From an uncultured Candidatus Peregrinibacteria bacterium (GTDB lineage: Bacteria > Patescibacteriota > Gracilibacteria > Peribacterales > Peribacteraceae): a DNA stretch of 64,000 nucleotides. Made by a program: the position numbers and the translations under genes. Positions 7,332 through 15,541 of the stretch are shown one piece after another. The notes beneath the pieces were generated by a model. The model saw only the letters and a list, made by a program, of their open reading frames with translations, was not told where the DNA came from and did no database searches. Every line of letters begins with the position of its first letter. Within the stretch, counting starts at the first letter, position 1. Where the stretch lies: positions 1-64,000 of the forward strand of contig CALMES010000157.1 in assembly GCA_937863435.1 (NCBI GenBank), in the 5' to 3' direction.

Positions 7332-8099
7332 TCACCCCCCATGCGCCAGCTGAAACATCCAGCCGTATAATCGCTGCGCACCTTCTACCAAACGCGGACC
7401 TGGCCTGTTGAGCAGCGAATCATCAATCACAAAGATGCGGCCTTTTTGAACCGCCGGCAGATCTTTCCATCCGGCACGTTGATCGATGAGTGATTTATTG
7501 GCAGCCGAACCTGCACCGCAAATGCTGAGGACGATCATATCCGGATTGAATGTCTGCACCTCATGCAATGTCACCTCCCGACTCGCCGATCCTCGCGGTA
7601 ACGCGAGTGGAATGCCGCCGGCCATCTGCACGACTTCCGGCACCCAATTGCCACTGACCATCGGCGGGTTGTGCCACTCTTCGACGTATACTTTAAAACG
7701 CCTTGAGAGAATGCCGACTTTCTTTTTCACCTGCGAAAAGCCGAACTGCATGCGCGCAACAAGCTCGCGCGCCTCGGGCTCGGCTTCGAGCAACATGCCA
7801 AGCGTACGGATATTTTCGTAGATGTCACCAAGACTGCGCGGGTCTTGATGGACAACCGGGAGTCCATCGGCTTTGAGTTGTTCTGCTAATTTCTGCTGTA
7901 CGAGTGTGGACGTAAAAATGAGATCTGCCTGATACTCACGAAGTGTAGCAATATTAATTTTCTGATGATCTTTGAGATGCGGCAATATTTTCGCTTTCTC
8001 CGGCCAATCCGAAAACTGGTCGGTGCAAACTATGTTCTTTTCGAGCCCAAGCGCGAAAAGGATTTCAGTGATTGCAGGTGATAAGGATGCGATGCGCAT
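7332..8099 (-). CDS. BtuF-like (cobalamin/iron-type) substrate-binding protein without signal peptide
   Basis: The 255-residue protein has the helical-backbone metal-receptor fold. It starts MRIASLSPAITEILFALGL, then contains VCTDQFSDWP, PDMIVLSICG, and SGNWVPEVVQMAGG, the typical BtuF signature. BtuF homologues normally sit outside the membrane and feed an ABC importer. Here the conserved fold starts at residue 1 with no signal peptide, and no permease or ATPase is adjacent. It may be a cytoplasmic corrinoid- or metal-binding protein. Longer upstream starts add MNLYLFLVISIKMHQHP, a weak hydrophobic stretch that is a poor signal peptide. Confidence 0.8.
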   Translation of the reverse strand: MRIASLSPAITEILFALGLEKNIVCTDQFSDWPEKAKILPHLKDHQKINIATLREYQADLIFTSTLVQQKLAEQLKADGLPVVHQDPRSLGDIYENIRTLGMLLEAEPEARELVARMQFGFSQVKKKVGILSRRFKVYVEEWHNPPMVSGNWVPEVVQMAGGIPLALPRGSASREVTLHEVQTFNPDMIVLSICGAGSAANKSLIDQRAGWKDLPAVQKGRIFVIDDSLLNRPGPRLVEGAQRLYGWMFQLAHGG

Positions 8100-8119
8100 A
8101 GGGTGCTGATGCATTTTGA

Positions 8120-8449
8120 TTGATATCACCAAAAAAAGGTATAGATTCACAAGCTATAGGAACATTAGCACCTTCAGCCAACGGTACTACCGCAATTGTT
8201 AAAAAACAATCTGCCATGACTCCTGCCGATGTTGCCGACGTTTTTTCTATTGATACAATTAAAGGAGTTCAAGAGCCTGCAACAAAGACGAACATTCAAA
8301 CAGTCGATCAACAAACAAGAACAGGCATTGTTGCAGCATTTCAGCTCAAGAATGGTGAAGTATGCATTAACGGAATACAGCAACCACGCGGATATCCGAT
8401 AATAGACATCTCAGGTGAAACGAGTGAGGGGCCAGTCTGGATTCGATAA
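8120..8449 (+). CDS. hypothetical small protein
   Basis: The frame of 109 residues opens with TTG; an internal ATG at 8217 would give 77 residues beginning MTPADVADVF. No family is recognised. The sequence is polar and Thr-rich, ends NGIQQPRGYPIIDISG...VWIR, and its DNA is more AT-rich than the flanks. It is divergent from the binding-protein gene and stops one base before the stop of the next minus-strand gene. It could be a real accessory gene; support is limited to reading-frame length. Confidence 0.4.
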   Translation: MISPKKGIDSQAIGTLAPSANGTTAIVKKQSAMTPADVADVFSIDTIKGVQEPATKTNIQTVDQQTRTGIVAAFQLKNGEVCINGIQQPRGYPIIDISGETSEGPVWIR

Positions 8450-8450
8450 T

Positions 8451-8846
8451 CTACCTCATCCCCAAATCCCCCAGCGCCCTCCTGAAAATACGCATCGCTT
8501 TTTCGGTTTCTGTCCGAAAAATCTGTGCATTCATTTCGTGTGCCAGTGTATTGCGCAACTTGTGTGCGTACCACACCGCATTTAAGTCGTTAAACCGTGG
8601 CCCAGCCTGCTTCAGCTTTTCGCCGAGTGAGCCTTTGTAGCCAAGCAGCTTGAGCGCGTGATCCAGTACTTTGTCGGCTTCCATAATCTGCAAGTTCGGA
8701 TTTTCGATCGCCTCCACCTTTTTCCATGCGTGCTTGATTTGCTGCAAGGCGCTGCCCGAGAGAAACCGCTTGCGGCCAACGAGAAGGGCTCCGATAATAA
8801 TACCGATAATCACAAGTAGGATGATGGCGAGGATGACGTATTGCAT
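8451..8846 (-). CDS. membrane-anchored protein with HEPN-like RX4H motif
   Basis: The 131-residue protein has one N-terminal helix (about residues 3-24, very Ile/Leu-rich) and a soluble helical domain. That domain contains ADKVLDHALKLLGYKG and then KLRNTLAHEM, an R-x4-H motif in the context seen in HEPN and DUF4145-type domains. HEPN proteins often act as RNases or nucleotide-binding partners in conflict systems, but no partner gene is adjacent. I infer the relationship from motif and helicity only. A TATAGT box lies about 20 bases upstream. Confidence 0.6.
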   Translation of the reverse strand: MQYVILAIILLVIIGIIIGALLVGRKRFLSGSALQQIKHAWKKVEAIENPNLQIMEADKVLDHALKLLGYKGSLGEKLKQAGPRFNDLNAVWYAHKLRNTLAHEMNAQIFRTETEKAMRIFRRALGDLGMR

Positions 8847-8946
8847 AGGCAGAACAGTGAATTTCTACACTATACGCGACCTGCTCCCAGACTACTATTG
8901 CAGGAGCGTTTGGCAGTGGCGATGTTACATTGTAGGATAGCGCCGT

Positions 8947-9028
8947 GCCGGGATGGCGGAATTGGTAGACGCGCACGACTCAAAATCGTGTACCGCAAGG
9001 TGTGTGGGTTCGATTCCCACTCTCGGCA
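8947..9028 (+). tRNA. tRNA-Leu(CAA)
   Basis: Acceptor GCCGGGA pairs with TCTCGGC (one G-T). The D arm TGGCGGAATTGGTAGACGCG is typical of leucine tRNAs. The anticodon arm CACGA-CTCAAAA-TCGTG gives CAA, followed by a long variable arm and a normal T arm. The discriminator is A and CCA is encoded at 9029-9031. Confidence 0.95.
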
Positions 9029-9061
9029 CCATTGAAATTCGCAACAATCACAGCAAAACGA

Positions 9062-9067
9062 TACAAT
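9062..9067 (+). promoter_or_regulatory. -10 box TACAAT for murL
   Basis: TACAAT overlaps the upstream candidate ATG at 9066 and ends seven bases before the ATG at 9075. It therefore favours 9075 as the true start and a leaderless mRNA. Confidence 0.5.
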
Positions 9068-9074
9068 GAACCCG

Positions 9075-10484
9075 ATGAAGCAATTCACCTCGTTCATCTT
9101 CGATTCCTACTCTTTCGATGCGGCCACGCGCACGATCAGTTTGAACTATGGTTTGGATGACGAGATTCAGTTCACCGAAACAATCACACTGCCGACCGAT
9201 TCGCCGCTTGCAGACTACAATAACGCAGCGCTAGACCGCGCACTTTTTGCCCTGCATATGATCGGCGGGATCAGTTACTACAAAACGTGTTTGCCGAAGA
9301 AAATAGAGATCAAATCGGGTTCATTGAGCAAGGAAGAGGCGGCTTTCTGGAAAAAAGTGTACGAGAATGGTCTGGGTGAGTATTTCTATAAAAATAACAT
9401 CGATTTTCGCGGACTCATTAATTTTCCGATAACGGCAGACACAACACAATCGGAGACCGCGGGCGGGTCCTTCGATACGACTCAGGATAAAAACGCCCGC
9501 TCTGGAGGGAATATTGATAAGAAAAATCAGCAGTCCCAATTCCAAAGCCCCCATTCCAAAGTCCTCGTCCCCCTCGGCGGCGGCAAAGACTCGACCGTTA
9601 CTGTCGAATTGCTCAAAGAAGCTGGTTTCGATTGCACTTTAATCCGAATGGAACCGCATCCGCTCATCGATGTTCTCGCCAAAGAAATCGGCCTGCCGAT
9701 GCTGGAAATCAAGCGATCACTCTCCCCTGCTCTGTTTGAATTGAATAAAGACGGCGCACTGAATGGACATATTCCCATTACCGCGTATTTATCCTTCTTG
9801 CTGATCGTCGTCGGCATTCTGTATGGCTACGATGCAATAGCGATGAGCAACGAGCGCAGCGCCAACGAAGGCAACGTCGAGTTCCATGGAAAAATGATCA
9901 ATCATCAGTGGAGTAAAGGGCTCGAGTTTGAACGCATGCTTCAGAATTATCTGAGTATGACGATTGGCTCATCAATCAAGTATTTCAGCTTACTGCGGCC
10001 ATTATCTGAAATTCACATTGCGAGACTCTTCAGCAAATATCCGCAGTATTTGACCCTCACAACCAGCTGCAACGCCAACTGGAAGATTGTAAAAGAGAAA
10101 TCAGCCGAGAGGTGGTGTCAGCGCTGTCCAAAGTGCGCGTTTGTGTTTGCGATTCTCACGCCGTTCATTCCCAAAAAGACGCTGATGGAGATGTTCGGGA
10201 AAAATTTGCTGGACGATGAGTCACTCATTCCTCTGTATAAAGAACTACTCGGCATAGAAAACTACAAACCGTTTGAATGTGTCGGTACACCGGAAGAAAC
10301 GCTCGCCGCGTTCATTCTGGCACATGAAAATAATGAGTGGAAAGAGGCAGCAGCAATGAAGATGGCGCTGGAAGAAGCCAATTTGCCGGATGACGTGCAT
10401 GGCATGATCGAACAGCAATTCACGCCAGTTGCCGATCACGCTATTCCAAGCGAGTATAAGGGCAAATTCCCCTTCTTTGCGTAA
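9075..10484 (+). CDS. murL: UDP-MurNAc-L-Ala-L-Glu epimerase MurL
   Basis: MurL inverts the terminal L-Glu of UDP-MurNAc-L-Ala-L-Glu to D-Glu, as established for the Xanthomonas MurD2/MurL pair. The 469-residue protein has the family's N-terminal region (FIFDSYSFDAATRTISLNY), a PP-loop-like ATP site VPLGGGKDSTVT near residue 165, AMSNERSANEGN, and the cysteine cluster RWCQRCPKCAFVF. murD2 follows two bases after the stop, which strongly supports the call. Between about residues 118 and 161 there is a low-complexity insert rich in Q, S, N and G (9426-9557) that looks like inserted intergenic repeat DNA. The start at 9075 rather than 9066 is chosen from the -10 box. Confidence 0.88.
   Translation: MKQFTSFIFDSYSFDAATRTISLNYGLDDEIQFTETITLPTDSPLADYNNAALDRALFALHMIGGISYYKTCLPKKIEIKSGSLSKEEAAFWKKVYENGLGEYFYKNNIDFRGLINFPITADTTQSETAGGSFDTTQDKNARSGGNIDKKNQQSQFQSPHSKVLVPLGGGKDSTVTVELLKEAGFDCTLIRMEPHPLIDVLAKEIGLPMLEIKRSLSPALFELNKDGALNGHIPITAYLSFLLIVVGILYGYDAIAMSNERSANEGNVEFHGKMINHQWSKGLEFERMLQNYLSMTIGSSIKYFSLLRPLSEIHIARLFSKYPQYLTLTTSCNANWKIVKEKSAERWCQRCPKCAFVFAILTPFIPKKTLMEMFGKNLLDDESLIPLYKELLGIENYKPFECVGTPEETLAAFILAHENNEWKEAAAMKMALEEANLPDDVHGMIEQQFTPVADHAIPSEYKGKFPFFA
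9426..9557 (+). repeat. repeat-like in-frame insert within murL
   Basis: The inserted DNA contains a hairpin with GCGGGCG and CGCCCGC arms around TCCTTCGATACGACTCAGGA. That loop is close to the reverse complement of the TGAGCGCAGTCGAA core found in intergenic hairpins at 17.9 and 34.6 kb. It ends in word-like repeats such as CCCAATTCCAAAG. The encoded stretch is low-complexity and lies just before the ATP-binding loop. Confidence 0.6.
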
Positions 10485-10486
10485 TC

Positions 10487-11776
10487 ATGCATATCAAAGA
10501 TGTAAACGGCAAAAACGTGTGCATTCTCGGCTTCGGCCGCGAAGGACAGGCAACACTGGCGGCACTCGAACGCTTCGCGCCACAGGCCGAGGTGACAATC
10601 GCGGATGCGAATGAAAATATACAAACAGCACCAGGCAAATACTGGCTGCAGATCGGTTCCGGCTGGCTCAAAAATCTGGATAAATTTGATGTAATCATCA
10701 AGTCTCCCGGCATTCCGCCCAAACCTGAATTCGGGCCAGTGAAAGACAAAATGACCTCTGCGACGCAAATTTTCCTCGAAAGTGTGGCGCCAACCGGCGC
10801 GACTGTCATTGGCGTGACGGGCTCCAAAGGGAAGAGCACGACCAGTTCGCTGATTTACGAAATACTCAAAGCCGGAGGCAAAAATGTATTTCTGGTCGGC
10901 AACATCGGCGTGCCAGCCATCACGTACATCGCCGAAGCGACGCCAGAGACGTACTTCGTCTACGAAATGAGCAGTTACCAGTTGATGGATATGTCCATCA
11001 GCCCGCATATTGCGGTGGTTACGTCGTTTTTTCCCGAACACCTGGATTATCATGGCTCACTGGCTGCGTATATGGATGCCAAAAAGCACATCGCGCGCTT
11101 CCAGACAGAACACGACAAAATATTTTTCAATGCTGAGTGGGCCGGAGCAGCGGAAATCGCACGCGAAAGCAAAGGTCAGCGCATTCAGTACTTGCAAAGC
11201 GAATGCCCGATTGGCCTAAATGAAATCCAGCTTCTCGGTCAGCATAATTTGGCCAATATTACCGCCGCACTGAAAGTCGGTTCGCTGCTACAGATACCGG
11301 AAGACATCATGTTCAAAGCCGTGAAAAACTTCCGTGGTTTGCCACACAGATTGCAATCACTTGGCATGCAGGCCGGTATTGAATGGGTGAATGACTCCAT
11401 TTCCACCACTCCCCAGTCTGCCATGGCCGCGCTCGATGCACTGGACGGAAAAGTGGGAACAATGATTCTGGGTGGCCAGGATCGCGGCTACGATTTCCGC
11501 GAACTCGCTGAAAAGATTGTCCAAAGCCCGCACATCAAGCACATTATTCTGATGCCAGGCAGTGGCGCCACCATTCGTGCAGCTATCGAACATACGCATC
11601 ACACTGCGTTACCTACTCTCTGGAACGCTGCCGATATGAAAGAAGCCGTCGCTCTCGCACGCAAGAACACGCCAAATACATTCATTTGTCTACTCTCCCC
11701 CGCCTCGCCCAGCTACGGATATTTCAAAAACTTTGAGGACAGAGGCGAACAGTTTCGGAGCGAGATACAGGAATAA
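10487..11776 (+). CDS. murD2: UDP-N-acetylmuramoyl-L-alanine--L-glutamate ligase (MurD2)
   Basis: MurD2 is a MurD-type Mur ligase that adds L-Glu (not D-Glu) to UDP-MurNAc-L-Ala; MurL then epimerises it. The 429-residue protein has an N-terminal Rossmann domain (VCILGFGREGQATLAAL), the ATP loop GVTGSKGKSTTSSLI near residue 108, YEMSSYQLMDM and a C-terminal ligase domain (WVNDSISTTPQSAMAAL, ILGGQDRGYDF). Adjacency to murL two bases upstream, rather than motifs alone, distinguishes it from classical MurD. The two genes form an operon. Confidence 0.88.
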   Translation: MHIKDVNGKNVCILGFGREGQATLAALERFAPQAEVTIADANENIQTAPGKYWLQIGSGWLKNLDKFDVIIKSPGIPPKPEFGPVKDKMTSATQIFLESVAPTGATVIGVTGSKGKSTTSSLIYEILKAGGKNVFLVGNIGVPAITYIAEATPETYFVYEMSSYQLMDMSISPHIAVVTSFFPEHLDYHGSLAAYMDAKKHIARFQTEHDKIFFNAEWAGAAEIARESKGQRIQYLQSECPIGLNEIQLLGQHNLANITAALKVGSLLQIPEDIMFKAVKNFRGLPHRLQSLGMQAGIEWVNDSISTTPQSAMAALDALDGKVGTMILGGQDRGYDFRELAEKIVQSPHIKHIILMPGSGATIRAAIEHTHHTALPTLWNAADMKEAVALARKNTPNTFICLLSPASPSYGYFKNFEDRGEQFRSEIQE

Positions 11777-11816
11777 TAATCAACAGCTCAGCTCGAGGTT
11801 TTATGTAATAAAGATT

Positions 11817-11900
11817 CTGTCGCGACGTGCCGGCTATTTGATGTATTTCACCACATAATGATTGTGGATTGAATAGCCACAGTACGGCGCGTCGCGACAG
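11817..11900. repeat. nested palindromic element, GACGCGCCGGC family (third copy)
   Basis: Outer arms CTGTCGCGACGTGCCG (11817-11832) and CGGCGCGTCGCGACAG (11885-11900) pair with one mismatch. An inner stem GGCTATT/AATAGCC and an innermost CCACA/TGTGG follow. It lies downstream of murD2 and is followed at about 11996-12032 by the AT-rich word repeat TGTACATTGTCAATTGTACA. Confidence 0.85.
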
Positions 11901-12023
11901 ACATGATAAACCGCCGCGCCAAGCATGCCGCTCCTTTTATGTTGGAATAATTAACAGCGATTCGCAAATCGCTGCTGCGGGTTTTATAACTGTGATCTCA
12001 TTGTACATTGTCAATTGTACATT

Positions 12024-12593
12024 CTACATTCCTCCCCCCACCTTCACTTTCGCCGGTCGCAACACTTTACCGCTCAGTTCGTAGCCTTCTTCGAACACTT
12101 CCAAGATTTTCCCTTTCTCGCCGGGGCCTTCCATGAGCACTTCATGCTTGTTGGCATCGGCCATTTGTCCGAGCGCTTCCATCTTCATTAGACCCATACC
12201 AGAGAGCTGCTTCATGAAATCCTGTTCGATAGAAACTACTCCCTTCACCCATTCGTTGCCCGCCAAATCTTGGGGCAAGTGTTTAAAAGCGCGCTGAAGA
12301 TTATCGATGGTCGGAAGCAGGCGGATGAGCGCGCCTTCGGAAGCGTACTTCCGCAAATCGGACGCCTCTTTTTCCATCCGCATTTTGGCATTCTGCAGCT
12401 CGGCTTGCGCGCGAGCCGATGCCTCTTTGAGAGGCTTCATCTGCTCTTCAAGTTCAGCAATTTTCTTCAGCAGTTTCTGTAATTCGTCGTCATTGGCTTG
12501 AGCGTCTTTCATCGCCTGTGCAAGCGGATCATCGTGAGCTGTCTGAGCCTTCTTTTTATCGTCGTCGTTCTGAGAAGAGTGGGCGGGATTCAT
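12024..12593 (-). CDS. grpE: nucleotide exchange factor GrpE
   Basis: GrpE releases ADP from DnaK. The 189-residue protein has a charged, disordered N-terminus, a long coiled coil (about 35-95, AELEEQMKPLKEASARAQAEL), the GALIRLLPTIDNLQRAF helix and the C-terminal beta domain ending VLRPAKVKVGGG. Length and order are typical. dnaK and dnaJ are not adjacent. TGCTATGAT lies six bases before the start. Confidence 0.95.
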   Translation of the reverse strand: MNPAHSSQNDDDKKKAQTAHDDPLAQAMKDAQANDDELQKLLKKIAELEEQMKPLKEASARAQAELQNAKMRMEKEASDLRKYASEGALIRLLPTIDNLQRAFKHLPQDLAGNEWVKGVVSIEQDFMKQLSGMGLMKMEALGQMADANKHEVLMEGPGEKGKILEVFEEGYELSGKVLRPAKVKVGGGM

Positions 12594-12599
12594 GACACA

Positions 12600-12608
12600 A
12601 TCATAGCA
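12600..12608 (-). promoter_or_regulatory. extended -10 TGCTATGAT for grpE
   Basis: On the minus strand TGCTATGAT ends six bases before ATG 12593, predicting a leaderless mRNA. No CIRCE-like heat-shock operator is visible. Confidence 0.65.
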
Positions 12609-12631
12609 GAAAGAAGAAAAGGGGCGTAAGA

Positions 12632-12732
12632 AAAAATACGAAGATCAAAGAACCAAGCACTAAACAATTTCGAAATTCTAATTTTCAAATTCGAATTTGT
12701 CTCGAATTTAGTATTTTGACCTTCGTATTTTT
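12632..12732. repeat. AT-rich word repeat with inverted ends between ppcA and grpE
   Basis: The ends AAAAATACGAAG and CTTCGTATTTTT are exact inverted copies. The middle is made of variations on AAATTCGAATTT and CTAAATTCGAAA. The element could fold into a long hairpin after ppcA transcription. Similar word repeats occur at 39469-39545 and inside the femAB gene. Confidence 0.75.
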
Positions 12733-12742
12733 CTCCCTGATT

Positions 12743-14278
12743 CTATCCTAAACTTTTTCTAATTATTCCGGCTTCGACAATATCCGCCGCCAAATGGGGA
12801 TCGTTTTCATCTGCCATTAGTCGTTGATAGATGGAGGACGTGAGATTGCGATGGATGAGATGATGTGGTTTTTCCTGTGTCAGCTGAATGCCGAGAATAC
12901 TTTCGATAGCTGCAATATCTTCCTGAATACCGACAAACTGAGCGTCGGATTTGGCTAGTAGCGAGAGATTTTCGCGGTTTAAGTATTTGCCGGCATGCTG
13001 TAAGTCGTCGCGCAGTGCCGGATAATACGTCTCCAAAAGATCGAGCTGATTGTTTGTCTGCGCCAGCCTGAGTCCACGACCAGTAGTGATGAATTCCGGT
13101 GGCACGCCAATGGAATAGAGAGCGGCCGTAAACCCGATTGCACGTGGCAGACGCACCTTGCCAATGCCGCGACTGTAGCCAAAAAGACCAATGTGCTGCA
13201 GGCGCTCACGGCGCGGCGGCACATGAGCGGCAACCGCGTTGATGAGCGGGGCAATCGATTCAATGGTCGGCCGCCACAGGGCGGACATGTTTTTACACAG
13301 AGCAATGATGCGCTGTTTATCGGCATCGGGAACGACAATCGTCGACAGAGTCGGAGACACAGCACGAATCTTTTCGAGTGCCTGTTTTGCTTCCTCTTTC
13401 GGGTAGTCGTAGCGGAAAGCAGACTGAATCGAATAGGTGCGAGTGCCTGCGTACTGCCTGAGAAACGGATCGGTGTAGGTGGGATTCACACTCCCGCGAA
13501 ACGGGAGCGAACCTGTACCAAGGATCGGATGCGCCGCAAAACCGAGGGATGACGACAGGGTGCTGATCGTACTCAAGGCGACTTTGACTGCCAATACCGC
13601 TGGCATGAGCCCTGCATTCATAGCCGGGTCGGACCTGGCAAGGAAAATACGCTGACCGCGCGTGGCGATATCGGGCTTTTCTTTGACGAGCGAACTCCAA
13701 TACGGCTGCAGGATCTTTTCAATCGAGAGCAATGAATCAACATCCTCTACCAATGGCGTCACTTCAAACAGCGACTGCATGAGTGAATCCTGCGTGCTGT
13801 CGGTATGAAAAATCGCGCGGTGATACTTCATCACTTCCTTGAACGTCTCGCGGACTTTTCTAGGTTGATCGGCGGAAGTGGTGAGTGGCAGGAACATTTC
13901 GGTGACAGCCGGCCTGGCAAGTCCGATGTCTTTAGACAGATCCGCAAGCGACAGAATATTCATGAACGCCCGCGCCATGCGGTGCATCTTTTCACCATCG
14001 AATGCCGGAATCCGGTACGTAAGATGCAGCTCCTCGCCAAGCGGTCGCCTGGTAAACAGTTCCTGCGCGCGCGAAAACAGTTTTTCGCCCACCGCTTCAT
14101 CCACGTATTTCCCCTCCCAGTCCCACATGTATTCATCGATCGGCAATTCCTCAAAAAGCAGTGTCATTTCCGCAAGCTCATCTTGCGTCGGCACAAACGC
14201 ATCTTTGCGCCACCACGGAATCGACGCATTGTCCGGATGCTGCGTCGCCATGGTAATAGGTGGCCAAACCTGCGTCAT
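12743..14278 (-). CDS. ppcA: phosphoenolpyruvate carboxylase, archaeal type
   Basis: This enzyme carboxylates PEP to oxaloacetate. The 511-residue protein is about half the size of bacterial PEPC and carries the archaeal-type hallmarks: N-terminal MATQHPDNA, LTYRIPAFDGEKMHRMARAFMN, TGSLPFRGSVNP and FGYSRGIGKVRLPRAIGF. It would feed C4 acids for aspartate-family amino acids; homoserine dehydrogenase is encoded 8 kb away. Archaeal-type PEPC is found mainly in archaea and in scattered bacteria, so transfer is likely. GATAAT lies eight bases before the start. Confidence 0.93.
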   Translation of the reverse strand: MTQVWPPITMATQHPDNASIPWWRKDAFVPTQDELAEMTLLFEELPIDEYMWDWEGKYVDEAVGEKLFSRAQELFTRRPLGEELHLTYRIPAFDGEKMHRMARAFMNILSLADLSKDIGLARPAVTEMFLPLTTSADQPRKVRETFKEVMKYHRAIFHTDSTQDSLMQSLFEVTPLVEDVDSLLSIEKILQPYWSSLVKEKPDIATRGQRIFLARSDPAMNAGLMPAVLAVKVALSTISTLSSSLGFAAHPILGTGSLPFRGSVNPTYTDPFLRQYAGTRTYSIQSAFRYDYPKEEAKQALEKIRAVSPTLSTIVVPDADKQRIIALCKNMSALWRPTIESIAPLINAVAAHVPPRRERLQHIGLFGYSRGIGKVRLPRAIGFTAALYSIGVPPEFITTGRGLRLAQTNNQLDLLETYYPALRDDLQHAGKYLNRENLSLLAKSDAQFVGIQEDIAAIESILGIQLTQEKPHHLIHRNLTSSIYQRLMADENDPHLAADIVEAGIIRKSLG

Positions 14279-14286
14279 AGCCGCAC

Positions 14287-14292
14287 ATTATC
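14287..14292 (-). promoter_or_regulatory. -10 box GATAAT for ppcA
   Basis: On the minus strand GATAAT ends eight bases before ATG 14278, a spacing that predicts little or no leader. Confidence 0.5.
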
Positions 14293-14362
14293 TCAATCTT
14301 TTTGCGATGCAACTAAATCGAATGTGGTACAATCAAACTCTCAGCCTTTTGCATACTTTTGC

Positions 14363-15541
14363 ATGACAAAAAAAACCACTCACGCGTCTCACGACACATG
14401 CGACGACTGCAACACTCCCGCGAAGTTGCGACCCGACTGGTTCGCCATTTTCCTGACAACCCTCATTTTGCTGGCACTTCAACAAGTATTGAGTCACAGC
14501 GCTCTGAGTGATTTTGCACCGGCAACCGGTCAGAATACCGGCTTTTTGACTGCCGTACTCATTGGCGTTGCTGCCTCGGTTTCCAGCTGTCTTGCGGTTG
14601 TCGGCGGACTCTTGCTGTCTGTCTCGGCCAAGTGGAGCGAGACACATCAGAAACAGGCACCGATTGTCCGCCTGTGGCCGATGCTGATTTTCAATATCGG
14701 TCGTCTTATTGGCTACTTCCTGCTTGGCGGACTCATCGGACAGATTGGCAGACAGCTCACGCTTTCTATCGGCACCACAGGAGTCCTTACGATTGCCATG
14801 TCGATTGTCATGCTGGCTCTTGGCCTCAACATGCTCCATATATTACCCAAAAAATACTGCACGATCCCACTTCCTCGCTCCATCTGGAAACGCATTCACG
14901 CACTGTCAGAGTCGCGCAATCCCCTCATGCCACTCGTCCTTGGTGCGCTCACCTTCTTTGTTCCGTGCGGATTCACCCAGTCCATGCAGCTCGTTGCTCT
15001 CGGCTCCGGAAGTTTTATGGCCGGCGGCTTACTGATGTTTGCGTTTGCCATCGGCACACTGCCATCACTGCTTGGCATCAGCATTATGAGTTCGTTTGTG
15101 CACGGTCGTTACGCCCGGACATTCTTTACAGTCTCGGGCACGCTCGTCGTGTTGCTGGGCCTCTCGAATATCTCCAATGGCCTCACACTTGCCGGCGTGC
15201 ATGTGCCGACTCTTGGTTTCGTTCAACCGGTACAGGCAGACGGTGCCGTGAGCATCGACGCCAAGGGCGATCAGATTATCCGCATGTACGTCCACAGCAA
15301 TGGCTACACTCCCAATGCCTTTACCATCAAGCCGAACATGACGACGTACGTGTACGCCGTTGCGCCGGAAGATGTGTCAGGCTGCGCCAGCTTCTTAACC
15401 GTACCGGGCGCAAATATCAGCGTGCCCATCAACAAAGGCGCAAACTGGCTTAAGCTCCCCACTCCTGTTGCCTCTCAAACAATTACACTCGCCTGTTCCA
15501 TGGGCATGTACAAGGCAGATATTCACGTTCTGCCGTCATAA
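14363..15541 (+). CDS. TauE/SafE-family membrane protein fused to a cupredoxin-like domain
   Basis: The 392-residue protein has an N-terminal CDDC pair and about seven membrane helices with the SafE/DsbD-like signature TFFVPCGFTQSMQ. A C-terminal cupredoxin-like domain (YTPNAFTIKPNM, DVSGCASFLTVP, LACSMGMYKADI) retains Cys and Met residues suited to copper. It probably handles copper at the outer membrane face. The copper ATPase gene starts at the base after its stop codon, so they form one operon. The frame is open far upstream, but that part is antisense to ppcA; the ATG at 14363 starts the conserved protein. TACAAT at 14328 and CATACT at 14352 are candidate -10 boxes. Confidence 0.85.
   Translation: MTKKTTHASHDTCDDCNTPAKLRPDWFAIFLTTLILLALQQVLSHSALSDFAPATGQNTGFLTAVLIGVAASVSSCLAVVGGLLLSVSAKWSETHQKQAPIVRLWPMLIFNIGRLIGYFLLGGLIGQIGRQLTLSIGTTGVLTIAMSIVMLALGLNMLHILPKKYCTIPLPRSIWKRIHALSESRNPLMPLVLGALTFFVPCGFTQSMQLVALGSGSFMAGGLLMFAFAIGTLPSLLGISIMSSFVHGRYARTFFTVSGTLVVLLGLSNISNGLTLAGVHVPTLGFVQPVQADGAVSIDAKGDQIIRMYVHSNGYTPNAFTIKPNMTTYVYAVAPEDVSGCASFLTVPGANISVPINKGANWLKLPTPVASQTITLACSMGMYKADIHVLPS

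Noticed and set aside
13805-14362. N-terminal extension of the SafE-cupredoxin frame by 186 codons
   Set aside because: It is antisense to ppcA; the conserved membrane protein starts at 14363.
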